A stretch of DNA of 64,000 nt, from the NCBI RefSeq assembly GCF_002165305.2, contig NZ_CP032286.1:1488001-1552000 (forward strand), written 5' to 3'. Shown here in pieces: positions 37,949 through 47,650 of this stretch. The notes below the pieces were generated by a model. The model was not told the origin of the DNA, did no database searches, and saw nothing but the letters and a program-made list of their open reading frames with translations. The position numbers were made by a program, and so were the translations under genes. This DNA comes from Acinetobacter sp. WCHA55 (GTDB lineage Bacteria; Pseudomonadota; Gammaproteobacteria; Pseudomonadales; Moraxellaceae). Position 1 is the stretch's first letter. Every line of letters starts with the position of its first letter.

Positions 37949-38956
37949 ATGAAACGTTCTGTACTTGGCTTGATGTATTTAATTCAAGGAATGCGTAAAG
38001 CTGGAGTCGCAGTCGATCAAAAGTTACAAAGCATTGGTTTGCGTGTAGAGTCGCTTGATCCGAATGCGATCATTCATCCTGCTCTTGAGTGGGATATTTT
38101 GAAAATCATTGCAGAGGATGTTGAGCCTGAGCAAGGCTTGTTCATTGGTCAGCATTATGTCTTGGCAGGATATGGCCCTTTACTGATGTTATTGATGACT
38201 AGCCCAACGACGCACACGGCATTAGAGCAGGGTATTCGCTATCAAAGTTTGACGCATTTGAGTGGCTTATTGGGTTTGAAAAAACAAAATGATCAAGTTG
38301 CACTGTGTTATCTACCGCGTGACTTGCAAACACCTGTGGGACAGTTGCGTGCACATTCTGAAATCGCGGGTACCTATAAGTTTTTACAAGATATTTATAA
38401 GATGATTGGGCTAGAAATGCCTGAGATTCGAATTACTTTACCTATTGCACGACCTGATGATGCGAAAAAACTGGTGCTCTATCAGCAGGTTTATGGCCAA
38501 CAAGTCAGTTTTGGTACGCAACAAGCTGAATTTTGGTTTGATGAATGGGTTTTAAGCGTACCGATACCTTCTGCAGATTTGATGACATTTAACGTTTATG
38601 CAGGCAAATGTCAGGCGGAATTGCAGCGTTTGGAGGAAACGGTAGAGCAGCCGAGTTTGATTCAGCGAGTACAAGATTATTTGGAGTTGCAACGTGGTTT
38701 ATTACCGACCATGGCTGAAACAGCTCAAGCGCTGAATTTGCCAGAGCGAACCTTAAGGCACCAGTTGCAACAGTTAAATAGCAGTTATAAACAAATTCGT
38801 GAGCAATTAATGAAAGACCGTGCACTTCATTTGATGGAATATCAGGAATATTCCATTGAAATGATTGCAGAGTTATTGGGTTACTCGGAGCCTGCAGCCT
38901 TTAATCATGCGTTTAAACGGTGGTTTGGTTACAGTCCACGACAATATGGGAAATAG
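37949..38956 (+). CDS. AraC family transcriptional regulator
   Basis: 335 residues. An N-terminal arabinose_bd-type ligand domain (about 20-200) resembles OruR/ArgR-like and alkane/phenol regulators. The C-terminal AraC double HTH reads AQALNLPERTLRHQLQQLNSSYKQIREQLMKDRALHLM and SIEMIAELLGYSEPAAFNHAFKRWFGYSPRQYG, the last the classic AraC signature. It probably controls the divergent monooxygenase; no operator is obvious by eye. The ATG at 37949 is chosen over a TTG six bases earlier. Confidence 0.92.
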   Translation: MKRSVLGLMYLIQGMRKAGVAVDQKLQSIGLRVESLDPNAIIHPALEWDILKIIAEDVEPEQGLFIGQHYVLAGYGPLLMLLMTSPTTHTALEQGIRYQSLTHLSGLLGLKKQNDQVALCYLPRDLQTPVGQLRAHSEIAGTYKFLQDIYKMIGLEMPEIRITLPIARPDDAKKLVLYQQVYGQQVSFGTQQAEFWFDEWVLSVPIPSADLMTFNVYAGKCQAELQRLEETVEQPSLIQRVQDYLELQRGLLPTMAETAQALNLPERTLRHQLQQLNSSYKQIREQLMKDRALHLMEYQEYSIEMIAELLGYSEPAAFNHAFKRWFGYSPRQYGK

Positions 38957-39041
38957 CCTAAGCATAATTATGCCAAAGTGTTATATATTAACTTTTCCAC
39001 TCCGCTATAATTGATATAGCCTAAAAACAGTATTAAATGAT

Positions 39042-40193
39042 ATGTCAGATTTTAATTCACCTACAGCATTCAGTCCTTTATCTCCTGCAGAGCGCTATGC
39101 GCAAGCCTTAGCATCTGGCCAGTTTATGTCTGATGAGGCACAAGCTCAGGCCGTTCATGAGTTGGATCGCGTTTGGCATGAATTAATTCAACGTTTTAAG
39201 GCATCTAAAAAAGCATTCCGTCGTTTCCGCCGTCAAACCTCTCCTCGTGGTGTATATATGTGGGGTGGTGTAGGTCGGGGTAAAACATGGTTGATGGATC
39301 AGTTTTATGACTCAATTCCGTTTCGTCGTAAAACACGGATGCACTTTCACCACTTTATGCAACATGTACATCGTGAGCTTAACAAGCTTTCAGGTCAGCG
39401 TAACCCTTTAGATGCGGTTGCGGATCAAATTTATAAAGAAGCGGTGGTCATTTGTTTTGATGAGTTCTTCGTCTCGAACGTCACAGATGCCATGATTCTT
39501 AGTGATTTGTTTCAAAAGCTTTTTGCACGTGGCATTACCTTGGTTGCGACCTCAAACATTGCACCAGATGGTTTATATAAAAATGGTATTCACCGAGACC
39601 GTTTCATTCCAACCATTGAAATGGTGAAACAGCAGTGTGTGATTTTAAATGTAGATGCGGGCGTGGACTACCGTTTACGTGTTTTAAAACAAGCACAACT
39701 CTTTAAATCACCCTTAACACATGAGCACCAACGTTGGATCGCACAGCGTTTTAGCGCACTAACTCAGACCCAAACCATTTCAGATGAGCCGATTATTATT
39801 AATAATCGTATTGTAGAAACGGTCGGCCATACCGAAGATGTTTTATGGTGTGAGTATTCAGAGCTGTGCTTAAAACCACGGAGTCCTGCTGACTTTATCG
39901 AAATTGCAAATATTTATAATACTGTGTTGGTGAGTAATGTTCCGCATTTAACTGATTATCTTTCTGAAGGGACACGCCGCTTTATTTATTTGGTCGATGA
40001 GTTTTATGACCGTGGGGTAAAACTGATTTTAACTTCAGAAGATACAATTATTGATTTATACTCTGGTGATAAATTAGCCTTTGAAATTGAACGCACGCGT
40101 TCACGTTTATTGGAAATGCAGTCAGATGATTACTTGAATGAAGCCCATCGTCAAATACAAGTTGAAGCAAGTAAGCAACAAGAAGAAATTTAA
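39042..40193 (+). CDS. zapE: Cell division protein ZapE (AFG1-like ATPase)
   Basis: 383 residues. The AAA-type Walker A YMWGGVGRGKTWLMDQFYDS (about 71-90) and Walker B VICFDEFFVSNVTDAMIL (about 134-151) are in the AFG1/ZapE order, followed by RGITLVATSNIAPDGLY. RRFIYLVDEFYDRGVKLILTSE lies near the C-terminus. In E. coli ZapE contacts FtsZ and is needed under low oxygen or heat. It is a single gene with a terminator close behind. Confidence 0.92.
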   Translation: MSDFNSPTAFSPLSPAERYAQALASGQFMSDEAQAQAVHELDRVWHELIQRFKASKKAFRRFRRQTSPRGVYMWGGVGRGKTWLMDQFYDSIPFRRKTRMHFHHFMQHVHRELNKLSGQRNPLDAVADQIYKEAVVICFDEFFVSNVTDAMILSDLFQKLFARGITLVATSNIAPDGLYKNGIHRDRFIPTIEMVKQQCVILNVDAGVDYRLRVLKQAQLFKSPLTHEHQRWIAQRFSALTQTQTISDEPIIINNRIVETVGHTEDVLWCEYSELCLKPRSPADFIEIANIYNTVLVSNVPHLTDYLSEGTRRFIYLVDEFYDRGVKLILTSEDTIIDLYSGDKLAFEIERTRSRLLEMQSDDYLNEAHRQIQVEASKQQEEI

Positions 40194-40200
40194 AAATATA

Positions 40201-40224
40201 AGCACCTAAAAGGGTGCTTTTTTT
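40201..40224 (+). terminator. Terminator of zapE
   Basis: AGCACC and GGTGCT pair around TAAAAG and are followed by a T7 run, eight bases past the zapE stop. Confidence 0.88.
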
Positions 40225-40225
40225 A

Positions 40226-40555
40226 TGTGCATTTTCATCGATTAATTTATCGACTTTTTTGAATAATCATGGCTTAATCAGTGTAGGAAAGAGGGAGAAT
40301 ATTGGTTTTAAGTGTAAAAAATATTCAAAACTGCACTTAAGTCTAATTTCGGCATTTCAGAAACTTAATAAACTACTAAAGAGCATTTTGTAAATTGATA
40401 ATGCTTGTGCCTTGAGCGGTATTTTATTTGGTAGTTTGTATACTTTATTAAATAAAAAATGATCACTATTTCGCACGGTGATATTACTATTCAGCCAAGT
40501 TTAAATCGGTATACTAGAATCTCTTGTATAAAAAGTAGCAATATCAGGAAAGACA
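40226..40555. other. Gene-free stretch upstream of glcB
   Basis: 330 bases of A/T-rich DNA between zapE and glcB. A small TCGAT/ATCGA repeat with a T run (40238-40260) could be a second terminator. A TATACT at 40510-40515 is a possible -10 box for glcB; the matching -35 is not clear. CAGGAAAG at 40546 is the glcB ribosome-binding site. I see no ORF or structured RNA. Confidence 0.5.
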
Positions 40556-42718
40556 ATGACTGCACGTATTCAAAAAGGCAAGTTAGCGATTGCTAAAGAA
40601 CTTTACGATTTCATCGAAAATGAAGCACTTCCAGGTTCAGGTTTGGACAGTGAAACTTACTGGAAAAACTTTGAACAAGTCGTTGTCGATCTTAGCCCAA
40701 AGAACAAAGCACTATTGGCTAAGCGTGACGACATTCAAGCGAAGATCGATGAATGGCACCGCAACAACAAATTTGAACTTGGAGCTTACAAAGCTTTCCT
40801 TACTGAAATTGGCTACTTGGTACCAGAAGTAGAAGATTTCCAAATCAGCACAGAAAATGTAGATGAAGAAATCGCATTATTGGCTGGTGCGCAATTGGTA
40901 GTACCTGTACGTAATGCACGTTATTGCTTAAATGCTGCAAACGCACGTTGGGGCTCTTTATACGACGCACTTTACGGTTTTGACGTGATCCCTGAAGACG
41001 GTGGCGCGGAAAAAGGTAAAGGCTATAACCCTGTACGTGGCGACAAAGTTATTGCATTTGCTAAAAACTTCTTAAATGAAACTTTCCCATTAGCGAATGG
41101 TTCGCATGCTGATGCGACAAAATATGCAGTTGAAGGCAAAAAGTTAGTTGTGACCTTGAAAGATGGTTCAACAACAGGCTTAGCACACGAAGCACAATTC
41201 GTTGGTTTTAATGGTAATGAAGCTGCACCAACAGAAATCGTACTTTTAAACAACGGCCTACACGTTGTGATTGAAGTTGATGCGAATAGCCCAATTGGTA
41301 AAACAGATGCCGCTGGCGTAAAAGATTTGGTTCTCGAAGCTGCTGTAACGACTATTCAGGATTTAGAAGATTCGATCGCTGCTGTAGATGCAGAAGAGAA
41401 AGTTGAAGGCTACCGTAACTGGTTAGGTTTGATGAAAGGTACACTTTCAGAGTCTATCGAGAAAAATGGTAAAACCGTTACGCGTACTTTGAACAAAGAC
41501 CGTACGCACAAAAACTTGATCGGTGGTGAAACGAAACTTCATGGCCGTTCATTGATGCTTCTTCGTAATGTGGGTCACCTTATGACCAACCCTGCGATCC
41601 TTGTAGATGGTGCTGAAATCTACGAAGGTATCATGGATGCATTAATCACTCCGCTATTGTCTTTTGCAGACATTAAAGGTGAAAACGAAAACAAGAACTC
41701 TCGTAAGGGTTCAATGTACATCGTAAAACCTAAAATGCATGGCCCTGAAGAGGTTGCTTTTGCGGTTGAGTTGTTTGAGCGTTCAGAGCAAGCACTTGGC
41801 TTGCCTGCAAAAACTTTAAAAATCGGTATCATGGATGAAGAGCGTCGTACTTCTGTAAACTTAAAAAACTGTATCGCTCAGGCGAAAGACCGTACCATCT
41901 TCATTAACACAGGTTTCATGGATCGTACTGGTGATGAAATCCATACCTTTATGGAAGCAGGTCCATTCGTTCGTAAGGGTGAAGTGAAATCACAAATTTG
42001 GTTCCCAGCATATGAAAACCGTAACGTGATGATCGGTCTTCAAGCGGGCTTACGTGGTAAAGCACAAATTGGTAAAGGCATGTGGCCAAAACCAGATATG
42101 CTTTTAGACATGTACAAAACCAAGATTGAACATCCAGAAGCAGGTGCAAGCTGTGCATGGGTTCCATCTCCATCTGGTGCTGTCATTCACGCGATTCACT
42201 ATCACCAATGCAACGTGTCTGAGCGTCAAAAAGAACTTTTGAATACTCAACCATTATCATTGGACGATTTGTTAACACCACCTTTAGCGACAGACACTAA
42301 CTGGACTGAAGAAGAGAAAACCAAAGAGCTTGAAAATAACCTTCAAGGGATCTTGGGTTATGTTGTGCGCTGGGTTGACTTGGGTGTAGGCTGTTCGAAA
42401 GTTCCAGACATTAATAATGTTGGTTTAATGGAAGACCGTGCAACTTTACGTATCTCATCTCAACACGTTGCAAATTGGTTACGTCATGGCATCGTATCTG
42501 CAGCGCAAGTTGAAGAAGTGATGCAGCGTATGGCGAAAATCGTTGATGAGCAAAATGCAAACGATCCGCTTTACACACCAATGGCACCAAGCTTCGATGG
42601 TTATGCATATAAAGCAGCGTATGACCTAGTGTTTAAAGGTGGTGAGCAGCCATCAGGTTATACAGAGCCATTACTGCATGCTGCACGCTTGAAGTTAAAA
42701 GGTTATACAGGTGACTAA
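40556..42718 (+). CDS. glcB: Malate synthase G
   Basis: 720 residues, the length of monomeric malate synthase G (MSA is about 530). It condenses glyoxylate with acetyl-CoA to give malate, letting cells grow on acetate, fatty acids or glycolate. Conserved stretches include [42 protein letters not shown] with the catalytic-site Arg, [22 protein letters not shown] and [15 protein letters not shown]. Isocitrate lyase is not nearby, so the shunt genes are scattered. It is well expressed judging by its AAC/GAC-rich codons, and is monocistronic. Confidence 0.97.
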   Translation: MTARIQKGKLAIAKELYDFIENEALPGSGLDSETYWKNFEQVVVDLSPKNKALLAKRDDIQAKIDEWHRNNKFELGAYKAFLTEIGYLVPEVEDFQISTENVDEEIALLAGAQLVVPVRNARYCLNAANARWGSLYDALYGFDVIPEDGGAEKGKGYNPVRGDKVIAFAKNFLNETFPLANGSHADATKYAVEGKKLVVTLKDGSTTGLAHEAQFVGFNGNEAAPTEIVLLNNGLHVVIEVDANSPIGKTDAAGVKDLVLEAAVTTIQDLEDSIAAVDAEEKVEGYRNWLGLMKGTLSESIEKNGKTVTRTLNKDRTHKNLIGGETKLHGRSLMLLRNVGHLMTNPAILVDGAEIYEGIMDALITPLLSFADIKGENENKNSRKGSMYIVKPKMHGPEEVAFAVELFERSEQALGLPAKTLKIGIMDEERRTSVNLKNCIAQAKDRTIFINTGFMDRTGDEIHTFMEAGPFVRKGEVKSQIWFPAYENRNVMIGLQAGLRGKAQIGKGMWPKPDMLLDMYKTKIEHPEAGASCAWVPSPSGAVIHAIHYHQCNVSERQKELLNTQPLSLDDLLTPPLATDTNWTEEEKTKELENNLQGILGYVVRWVDLGVGCSKVPDINNVGLMEDRATLRISSQHVANWLRHGIVSAAQVEEVMQRMAKIVDEQNANDPLYTPMAPSFDGYAYKAAYDLVFKGGEQPSGYTEPLLHAARLKLKGYTGD

Positions 42719-42730
42719 CCTATAAATCTA

Positions 42731-42755
42731 AAAAAGCCTCTTCGGAGGCTTTTTT
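42731..42755 (+). terminator. Terminator of glcB
   Basis: AAAAAGCCTC and GAGGCTTTTT close on a TTCG tetraloop, 12 bases past the glcB stop. Confidence 0.94.
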
Positions 42756-42980
42756 ATTGGATGAAATAAGTCATACTGTATCCTTAGAGGAAATCAATAA
42801 GACTGATTTAATTTTGGGTAATAACAGTGATCTATAGATTGGGCTTACTCAAGGTTATGAATGGTTTTAAGCGTAGTGCTAAATAAGTATCTCAACTAGA
42901 CGCTGAGGATAAAAGCCTAATACAATTCGCTTTATAAATCTCGTCATACTATTGTTAACCATCAAGTTGGATGAAAATCC

Positions 42981-43643
42981 ATGTGCGCTAATTTTAAGCC
43001 TATAACTCCTAATCAAGTACAACAGTTTGGTCTACCTGAAATTCCGTTTGATTATGTCGAAGAAGTCTACCCTGGATATGAGCTACCCTTATTGTTTAAA
43101 TCAAATTTAGGTTTTGAGTGGCGTAAGGTACATTTTGGCTTAATACCAAAGTGGGCAGAAGATAAGAGTATTGCAAGCAAAACCTATAATGCTCGAAGTG
43201 AGACACTTCTGCAAAAGGCCAGTTTTATTGAAGCCACTTCCAAATATCAGTTTGGGGTGATTCCCGTTTTTGAATTTTATGAGTCTAAATACATAGAACA
43301 AAAGCCACAGAGATGGGGTGTTAGACGACAGGATGGGCAAGTTATTTTTGTTGCTGCACTTTATGAAATCTGTCGTATAGCAGGTGAAGTGATACGTTCC
43401 GCAACCATGCTTACAATGGATGCCATAGACCATTTAATGATGCGAGAGTTTCATGAGCCGGGGAATGTGAAGCGCTCAGTAATCGTGATTCCGCATGAGC
43501 GCTTAGGGGAGTGGCTCAGCTGGAAATCCCCCAATATTCAATCCTTTGTACAAGGATTTCCTGTTGAAGAGTTTGAATGTTCTCATGTGCCGAAAATAAA
43601 AGTCGAAAAAGAGAGTCCCCAACTCAACTTTTTCGACTTTTAA
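42981..43643 (+). CDS. SRAP (SOS response-associated peptidase, YedK/HMCES-like)
   Basis: 220 residues. Cys2 follows the initiator Met (MCANFKPITP) and is the residue that forms a thiazolidine bond with abasic sites in single-stranded DNA in YedK/HMCES. NARSETLL (about 71-78), the Glu in FEFYESKY (about 93-100) and FHEPGNVKRSVIVIP (about 155-169) are the other family positions. The usual H-x-RMP is altered: an insertion lies between His and the strand. No LexA site is clear upstream. It is convergent with the MarR gene, five bases apart. Confidence 0.9.
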   Translation: MCANFKPITPNQVQQFGLPEIPFDYVEEVYPGYELPLLFKSNLGFEWRKVHFGLIPKWAEDKSIASKTYNARSETLLQKASFIEATSKYQFGVIPVFEFYESKYIEQKPQRWGVRRQDGQVIFVAALYEICRIAGEVIRSATMLTMDAIDHLMMREFHEPGNVKRSVIVIPHERLGEWLSWKSPNIQSFVQGFPVEEFECSHVPKIKVEKESPQLNFFDF

Positions 43644-43648
43644 ATGGT

Positions 43649-44113
43649 TTAGCGAGCTAAATTTTTAAACACGTGTTTGAGGCTTTCCATCATTTTTTCA
43701 ATTTGCAAAGGTGTTAAGCCTTCAAATGATTGCTCAAGCACAACACTTGTAAGATCATTGATCTTATTCGTCATTTCAATACCTTTTTCGGTGAGAAGGA
43801 CACGAGTGATACGTGCATCATCTTCACAAGAATAAGTTTCAACCAATCCTTCATCTTTTAAACGATAAACAATTTTGGTGGTTGTCGACATTTTAGAGAC
43901 CACCATGTCAGATAAGTCAGAAACACTGGCATGTGGCTTTGAATGTAGAGCCAATAAAATGCGACGACGTGAGTTATCTAAACCATACTTTTTTAAAGCG
44001 TGATCGACATTAAGTACATACTGTGCATGTACTTGCGTTACCCAGTAAAATGGAAAACTTTCTAAAGAAAAATCTTCAGAACCTGGTAGGAACTTACTGT
44101 ACTTTTTGGTCAT
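43649..44113 (-). CDS. MarR family transcriptional regulator
   Basis: 154 residues with the MarR winged helix: LDNSRRRILLALHSKPHASVSDLSDMVVSKMSTTTKIVYRLKDEGLVETYSCEDDARITRVLLTEKG (about 45-110), where DDAR-x-TRV-x-LT-x-KG is the wing signature. N- and C-terminal helices form the dimer. Targets and ligand are unknown. The next gene upstream on the same strand is an unrelated small hypothetical protein 153 bases away, and the ATG at 44113 has no strong ribosome-binding site. Confidence 0.9.
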   Translation of the reverse strand: MTKKYSKFLPGSEDFSLESFPFYWVTQVHAQYVLNVDHALKKYGLDNSRRRILLALHSKPHASVSDLSDMVVSKMSTTTKIVYRLKDEGLVETYSCEDDARITRVLLTEKGIEMTNKINDLTSVVLEQSFEGLTPLQIEKMMESLKHVFKNLAR

Positions 44114-44266
44114 GTGACGGATTCCCCGTGAATCGTATTTTTATTTTGTAGATCATTTGAACACATTTTATGTGAACACTCATACACTTATCAATACAAA
44201 ATTACTGGATTTTTCATCATAAAGAAAATCCGTTAATGAATAATCTTTGCCAGTAATCAAGAACAC

Positions 44267-44584
44267 TTAAGCGTGGCTGTTTAGAAGAGACAGAGTATAA
44301 CCGTCTTTATCTTGATGGAAGCTCACAATGCTTTGAGCAAATTGTACAACTTCATCTTCGACTTCAGCATTCTGGTGAGAATCCAAAGAGAGTTTAGCCA
44401 TGGGGACACCGTCTTGTAGAACGATAGGCAAGTGCATTTCAAACTTTTGGTTATTATGCGAAACCACAACTTTGACTTGATGTTGATCAAATGAGGAGTC
44501 TAAATGCAGATATACGCCTTCATAGCTAGTATTAGCAAGCATTTTTGACATCTTACTAAAAGTCAATGCTTTTTCATTGTTCAT
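44267..44584 (-). CDS. Hypothetical protein, 105 residues
   Basis: I do not recognise this protein. It is 105 residues, with no signal peptide, membrane segment or cysteine. A basic N-terminus (KALTFSKMSKMLANTSYEGVYLHL) is followed by alternating hydrophobic strands (VKVVVSHNNQKFEMHLPIVL) and an acidic helix (AEVEDEVVQFAQSIVSF). It reads as a small alpha/beta soluble protein. Codon use matches its neighbours and the reading frame is clean, so it is probably real. It is probably transcribed alone, with a GACAGGATTC site before the ATG. Confidence 0.7.
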   Translation of the reverse strand: MNNEKALTFSKMSKMLANTSYEGVYLHLDSSFDQHQVKVVVSHNNQKFEMHLPIVLQDGVPMAKLSLDSHQNAEVEDEVVQFAQSIVSFHQDKDGYTLSLLNSHA

Positions 44585-45123
44585 AGCGATGAATCCTGTC
44601 TTCGATTATTTTGATCGGACGGTCAATCCGTGCATCCTCAGTTTGAATTGTTGACCAATTTTACAATAATGTTGGTCGTGTCTCATTTTAGTGAAAAAAA
44701 TGGATTTGTGAACTAGTGTTTTTAACAAAAAGTGTCATTCATAGTGATCATAAATGTAGTAAATTGATATTTTTTAACTATTATTAAAATAAATAATCAA
44801 GTAAAAACAGTAATTTGTGTTTTATTTTAAATGTGTTTTAATTAGAAAAACTAAAAAGTGACCGTAGCGTCTAATCTTTATAGAATACGACAATTGGCAT
44901 TAAGTGACAAATTTAAGATATGGACTTCGATATTTTTATGTATTTTTTGCATAATAAGTGCTCAAATATTAAAATTTTGTTAAAAATCATAAAAAAATTA
45001 TTACAACCCAAACATCTCAGGCATAATTATTTCATCTTTAGTTGAACAGGTCACAAATATGGATCCGTCGCCGTGCAGGTCTATGCTTTTAAAACAGAAT
45101 CATAATTCTGGGGTAATAAAATA
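44585..45123. other. Gene-free A/T-rich stretch upstream of the TerC-family gene
   Basis: 539 bases. It holds the divergent promoter region of the hypothetical gene and the TerC-family gene. An A/T-rich core runs about 44690-44990. The last 100 bases contain a possible leader RNA. A 41-codon frame at 44920-45045 has a composition expected of A/T-rich non-coding DNA and is not called. I looked for a yybP-ykoY manganese riboswitch, often found before TerC-type genes, and did not recognise its conserved core. Confidence 0.6.
45095..45110 (+). promoter_or_regulatory. Hairpin immediately before the ribosome-binding site of the TerC-family gene
   Basis: CAGAAT (45095-45100) and ATTCTG (45105-45110) form a perfect stem with a CATA loop. 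The last G is the first base of the GGGG Shine-Dalgarno (45110-45113), ten bases before the ATG. It could modulate access to the site. Function is inferred only from position. Confidence 0.35.
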
Positions 45124-46650
45124 ATGGAATTTTTATTAGATCCAGCAATATGGGTAAGTTTACTTACGCTGATTATATTAGAAATAGTTTTAGGTATTGA
45201 TAACCTAGTCTTTATTGCCATTTTGGCTGAAAAACTTCCTCCTGAGCAACGTGATAAAGCGCGTGTTATTGGTCTGTCGCTTGCACTTTTAATGCGCTTA
45301 GGTTTGTTGTTTATCATCACTTGGTTAGTTACGCTGACTCGACCGCTGATTACGGTATTGGATTGGACATTCTCTGGGCGAGATCTGATTCTTTTATTTG
45401 GTGGATTATTCTTAGTTTATAAAGCCGTTACCGAGTTGCATGAAAAAATTGAAGGCAAGCCAGAAGTTAAGCTGACCACCAATGTGGTTTATGCTAGTTT
45501 CACCGCGGTTGTAGCACAGATTGTAATCCTTGATGCGGTATTCTCGTTGGATTCGGTGATTACTGCGATTGGTATGGTCGACAATATTAATGTGATGATG
45601 GTGGCTATGGTCGTTGCCATGGTGGTGATGCTGTTGGCGTCGAAGCCTTTAATGACCTTTGTAAATCGTCATCCGACTGTGGTTATCTTGTGTTTAAGCT
45701 TCTTATTGTTGATTGGTATTAGCTTGATTGCGGAAGGTTTCGGCTTCCACATTCCTAAAGGGTATATCTATTCAGGTATTGGTGTCGCAATTGCAATTGA
45801 AGCCTTTAACCAGTTTGGTGAGCGCAATGCGGCAAAACATGAAGCAAAAATTCCACTGCGTCATCGTACTGCGGATTCTATTTTAAAACTTATGGGTGGT
45901 AAGATCCAAGCAGAAGACCCTGATCAAATCCAAGCGCAAGAAACTTTTGCGGATGAAGAGCGTTATATGATTGGTGGTGTGCTGACGTTGGCTGAACGTT
46001 CAATCGCATCGATCATGACACCGCGTAGTCAAATTTCATGGGTCAATCTTGATGATTCACCTGAGAAAATTCGTGAGCAGGTATTGTCTGTGCCGCACAG
46101 TTTATTTCCTGTGTGTCGTGGTAGCATGGATAAAGTGATCAGTATTGCGCGTGCTAAAGAATTGCTCGATGTCTTAGATGATGAAGAACAATTGAAAGAT
46201 TTGATCAAACGTCATCGTCCAATTTACATTTTTGAAAAAATGAAGGTCATTGATGCGATTAATACGCTAAGAACCTCTAAAGGTTCATTGGTTTTGGTGA
46301 GCGATGAGTTTGGGAATGTGCAGGGTCTTGTTTCACCACTTGATGTATTTGAAGCGATTGCTGGTGAATTCCCCGATGCCGATGAGCAACTTGATTTGGT
46401 AAAAGTAGATGACCAGACATGGAGGGCGACAGGTATGCTGGATTTATATCAGCTGGAACTGGAACTCGGGATGATCGATTTGGTTGAAGATGATGCTGGC
46501 TATATTAGTGTTGCGGGTTTAATCCTAGATAAAACCCATGGTGATGTACACGTTGGAACTCAACTAGACTATCAAGGTGTTCACTTTGAAGTGCTTGAGT
46601 TGGATTCAAACCGAATTAAGACCGTGAAGATTACTTATCGTCCTGCTTAA
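45124..46650 (+). CDS. TerC family membrane protein with CBS and CorC/HlyC domains
   Basis: 508 residues in the YoaE/YegH layout. The TerC domain (about 1-235) has seven to eight helices with the acidic signature [17 protein letters not shown] (about 20-36) and the second half [22 protein letters not shown] pair (about 285-410) includes [10 protein letters not shown] and [24 protein letters not shown] CorC_HlyC domain (about 425-505) ends in [18 protein letters not shown]. Related proteins move or sense metal ions, manganese export in some TerC proteins; the ion here is not shown. It has a long A/T-rich upstream region with an RBS-adjacent hairpin. Confidence 0.88.
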   Translation: MEFLLDPAIWVSLLTLIILEIVLGIDNLVFIAILAEKLPPEQRDKARVIGLSLALLMRLGLLFIITWLVTLTRPLITVLDWTFSGRDLILLFGGLFLVYKAVTELHEKIEGKPEVKLTTNVVYASFTAVVAQIVILDAVFSLDSVITAIGMVDNINVMMVAMVVAMVVMLLASKPLMTFVNRHPTVVILCLSFLLLIGISLIAEGFGFHIPKGYIYSGIGVAIAIEAFNQFGERNAAKHEAKIPLRHRTADSILKLMGGKIQAEDPDQIQAQETFADEERYMIGGVLTLAERSIASIMTPRSQISWVNLDDSPEKIREQVLSVPHSLFPVCRGSMDKVISIARAKELLDVLDDEEQLKDLIKRHRPIYIFEKMKVIDAINTLRTSKGSLVLVSDEFGNVQGLVSPLDVFEAIAGEFPDADEQLDLVKVDDQTWRATGMLDLYQLELELGMIDLVEDDAGYISVAGLILDKTHGDVHVGTQLDYQGVHFEVLELDSNRIKTVKITYRPA

Positions 46651-46675
46651 TCATTGCAAAACTAGATTGTGAGAA

Positions 46676-46704
46676 AAAATGCCAGCTCCGTGCTGGCATT
46701 TTTC
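46676..46704 (+). terminator. Terminator of the TerC-family gene
   Basis: AAAATGCCAGC and GCTGGCATTTT pair around a TCCGT loop, 26 bases past the stop, followed by more T. Confidence 0.93.
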
Positions 46705-46751
46705 TGTTTATAAAATAAGCGCTATGCACTTAAATAAAAAGCAGTTATTCT

Positions 46752-46874
46752 ATGCCCGCAATTGGGCTGTTGTATTTGGTCCTTGACGTTGTCGGTTTGG
46801 TGAAGACAGTTTTTTCTATACCTATGGTCGTCAAAGCATTGCATTTAGACTATAGCAGTAAAACAAATGATTAA
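46752..46874 (+). CDS. Possible 40-residue hydrophobic small protein
   Basis: An ATG at 46752 opens a 40-codon frame to a TAA at 46872-46874. The first 30 residues (PAIGLLYLVLDVVGLVKTV and FSIPMVVKAL) are strongly hydrophobic, fitting one transmembrane helix; the tail (HLDYSSKTND) is polar. The local codons are less A/T-biased than the flanks. There is only a weak AAGCAG ribosome-binding site. It lies after a terminator and before a gene whose start is 20 bases on. I do not recognise it. Confidence 0.35.
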   Translation: MPAIGLLYLVLDVVGLVKTVFSIPMVVKALHLDYSSKTND

Positions 46875-46894
46875 AATAAGAATGGAAGCACTTC

Positions 46895-47626
46895 ATGCAA
46901 CTTATAGAAAAGGTCGTTGATTTTAAAAAGCTTTCTGTAGAGAAAAAACAAGTTCTATTTGAAGAACTTGAAGCTTTTGATCGACAAATTTTTCCAAATG
47001 CAATCCCAGCAGAACTGCATCAATTGGTGTATAACCCTGATGTAGTGGCATTACCTATTATTCGTTTTTATCATCGTAAAAAAGTAGTTGGGCAAAATAT
47101 TATTGCCATCTTGAAGCTTAAGACAGCACATCAAACCTTATATATACTGAGCTCGCGTGCAGCTTTTTTACCCGATTACCGAAATCAAAACAAAACACTT
47201 TTATCTGCAATTCGAGTGACCTTGGGTTATCGTTTAAAATATCCTACGCGTCAGTTATGGTTTGTTTCGAGTTTGATGCAGCCAAAAGTATATCGGCTGT
47301 TTGCTTCGGCTTCAAAACGCTTTTATCCACGTGCAGAAGTGCCAATGCCTGAGGATTATTTACAGGTACTGGATTTAATACAAAACCGTCATGTGAATGT
47401 GCAACAGCGCAGTGAGGATGTGTTTGTGCATCCTTGTGTACTGCCGCAGACCACACCTGAACAATTGATTCGACTTCGAAATCGAGTTAGTCGTCATATC
47501 AACTTTTATATGCAACATATACCTGATTATTTTATCGGTATGGGTTTAATGTGTATTTGTAAGTTAGATGTGTTGACTCTGCTGGAGGCTGCGATGAATA
47601 TGTTTTTAGGGCGAGAAGTTGCTTAA
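46895..47626 (+). CDS. Hypothetical protein, 243 residues (possible GNAT-like fold)
   Basis: I do not recognise a named family. The protein has no signal peptide. The central part has a strand-rich core (VVALPIIRFYHRKKVVGQNIIAILKLKTAHQTLYILSSRAAFLPDYRNQNKTLLSAIRVTLGY, about 49-110), in which a FLPDYRNQNKT loop sits where GNAT enzymes have their R/Q-x-x-G loop. That makes an acyltransferase-like fold possible, but the glycine is missing. The C-terminal 60 residues are helical and partly hydrophobic (FYMQHIPDYFIGMGLMCICKLDVLTLL). GGAAG precedes the ATG. Monocistronic. Confidence 0.7.
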   Translation: MQLIEKVVDFKKLSVEKKQVLFEELEAFDRQIFPNAIPAELHQLVYNPDVVALPIIRFYHRKKVVGQNIIAILKLKTAHQTLYILSSRAAFLPDYRNQNKTLLSAIRVTLGYRLKYPTRQLWFVSSLMQPKVYRLFASASKRFYPRAEVPMPEDYLQVLDLIQNRHVNVQQRSEDVFVHPCVLPQTTPEQLIRLRNRVSRHINFYMQHIPDYFIGMGLMCICKLDVLTLLEAAMNMFLGREVA

Positions 47627-47650
47627 GCAGAAACTCTCGCCATGCATTAT

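Noticed and set aside
44920..45045. A 41-codon ORF upstream of the TerC-family gene
   Set aside because: Its Lys/Ile/Leu/Asn-heavy composition matches A/T-rich non-coding DNA, and there is no ribosome-binding site or family resemblance.
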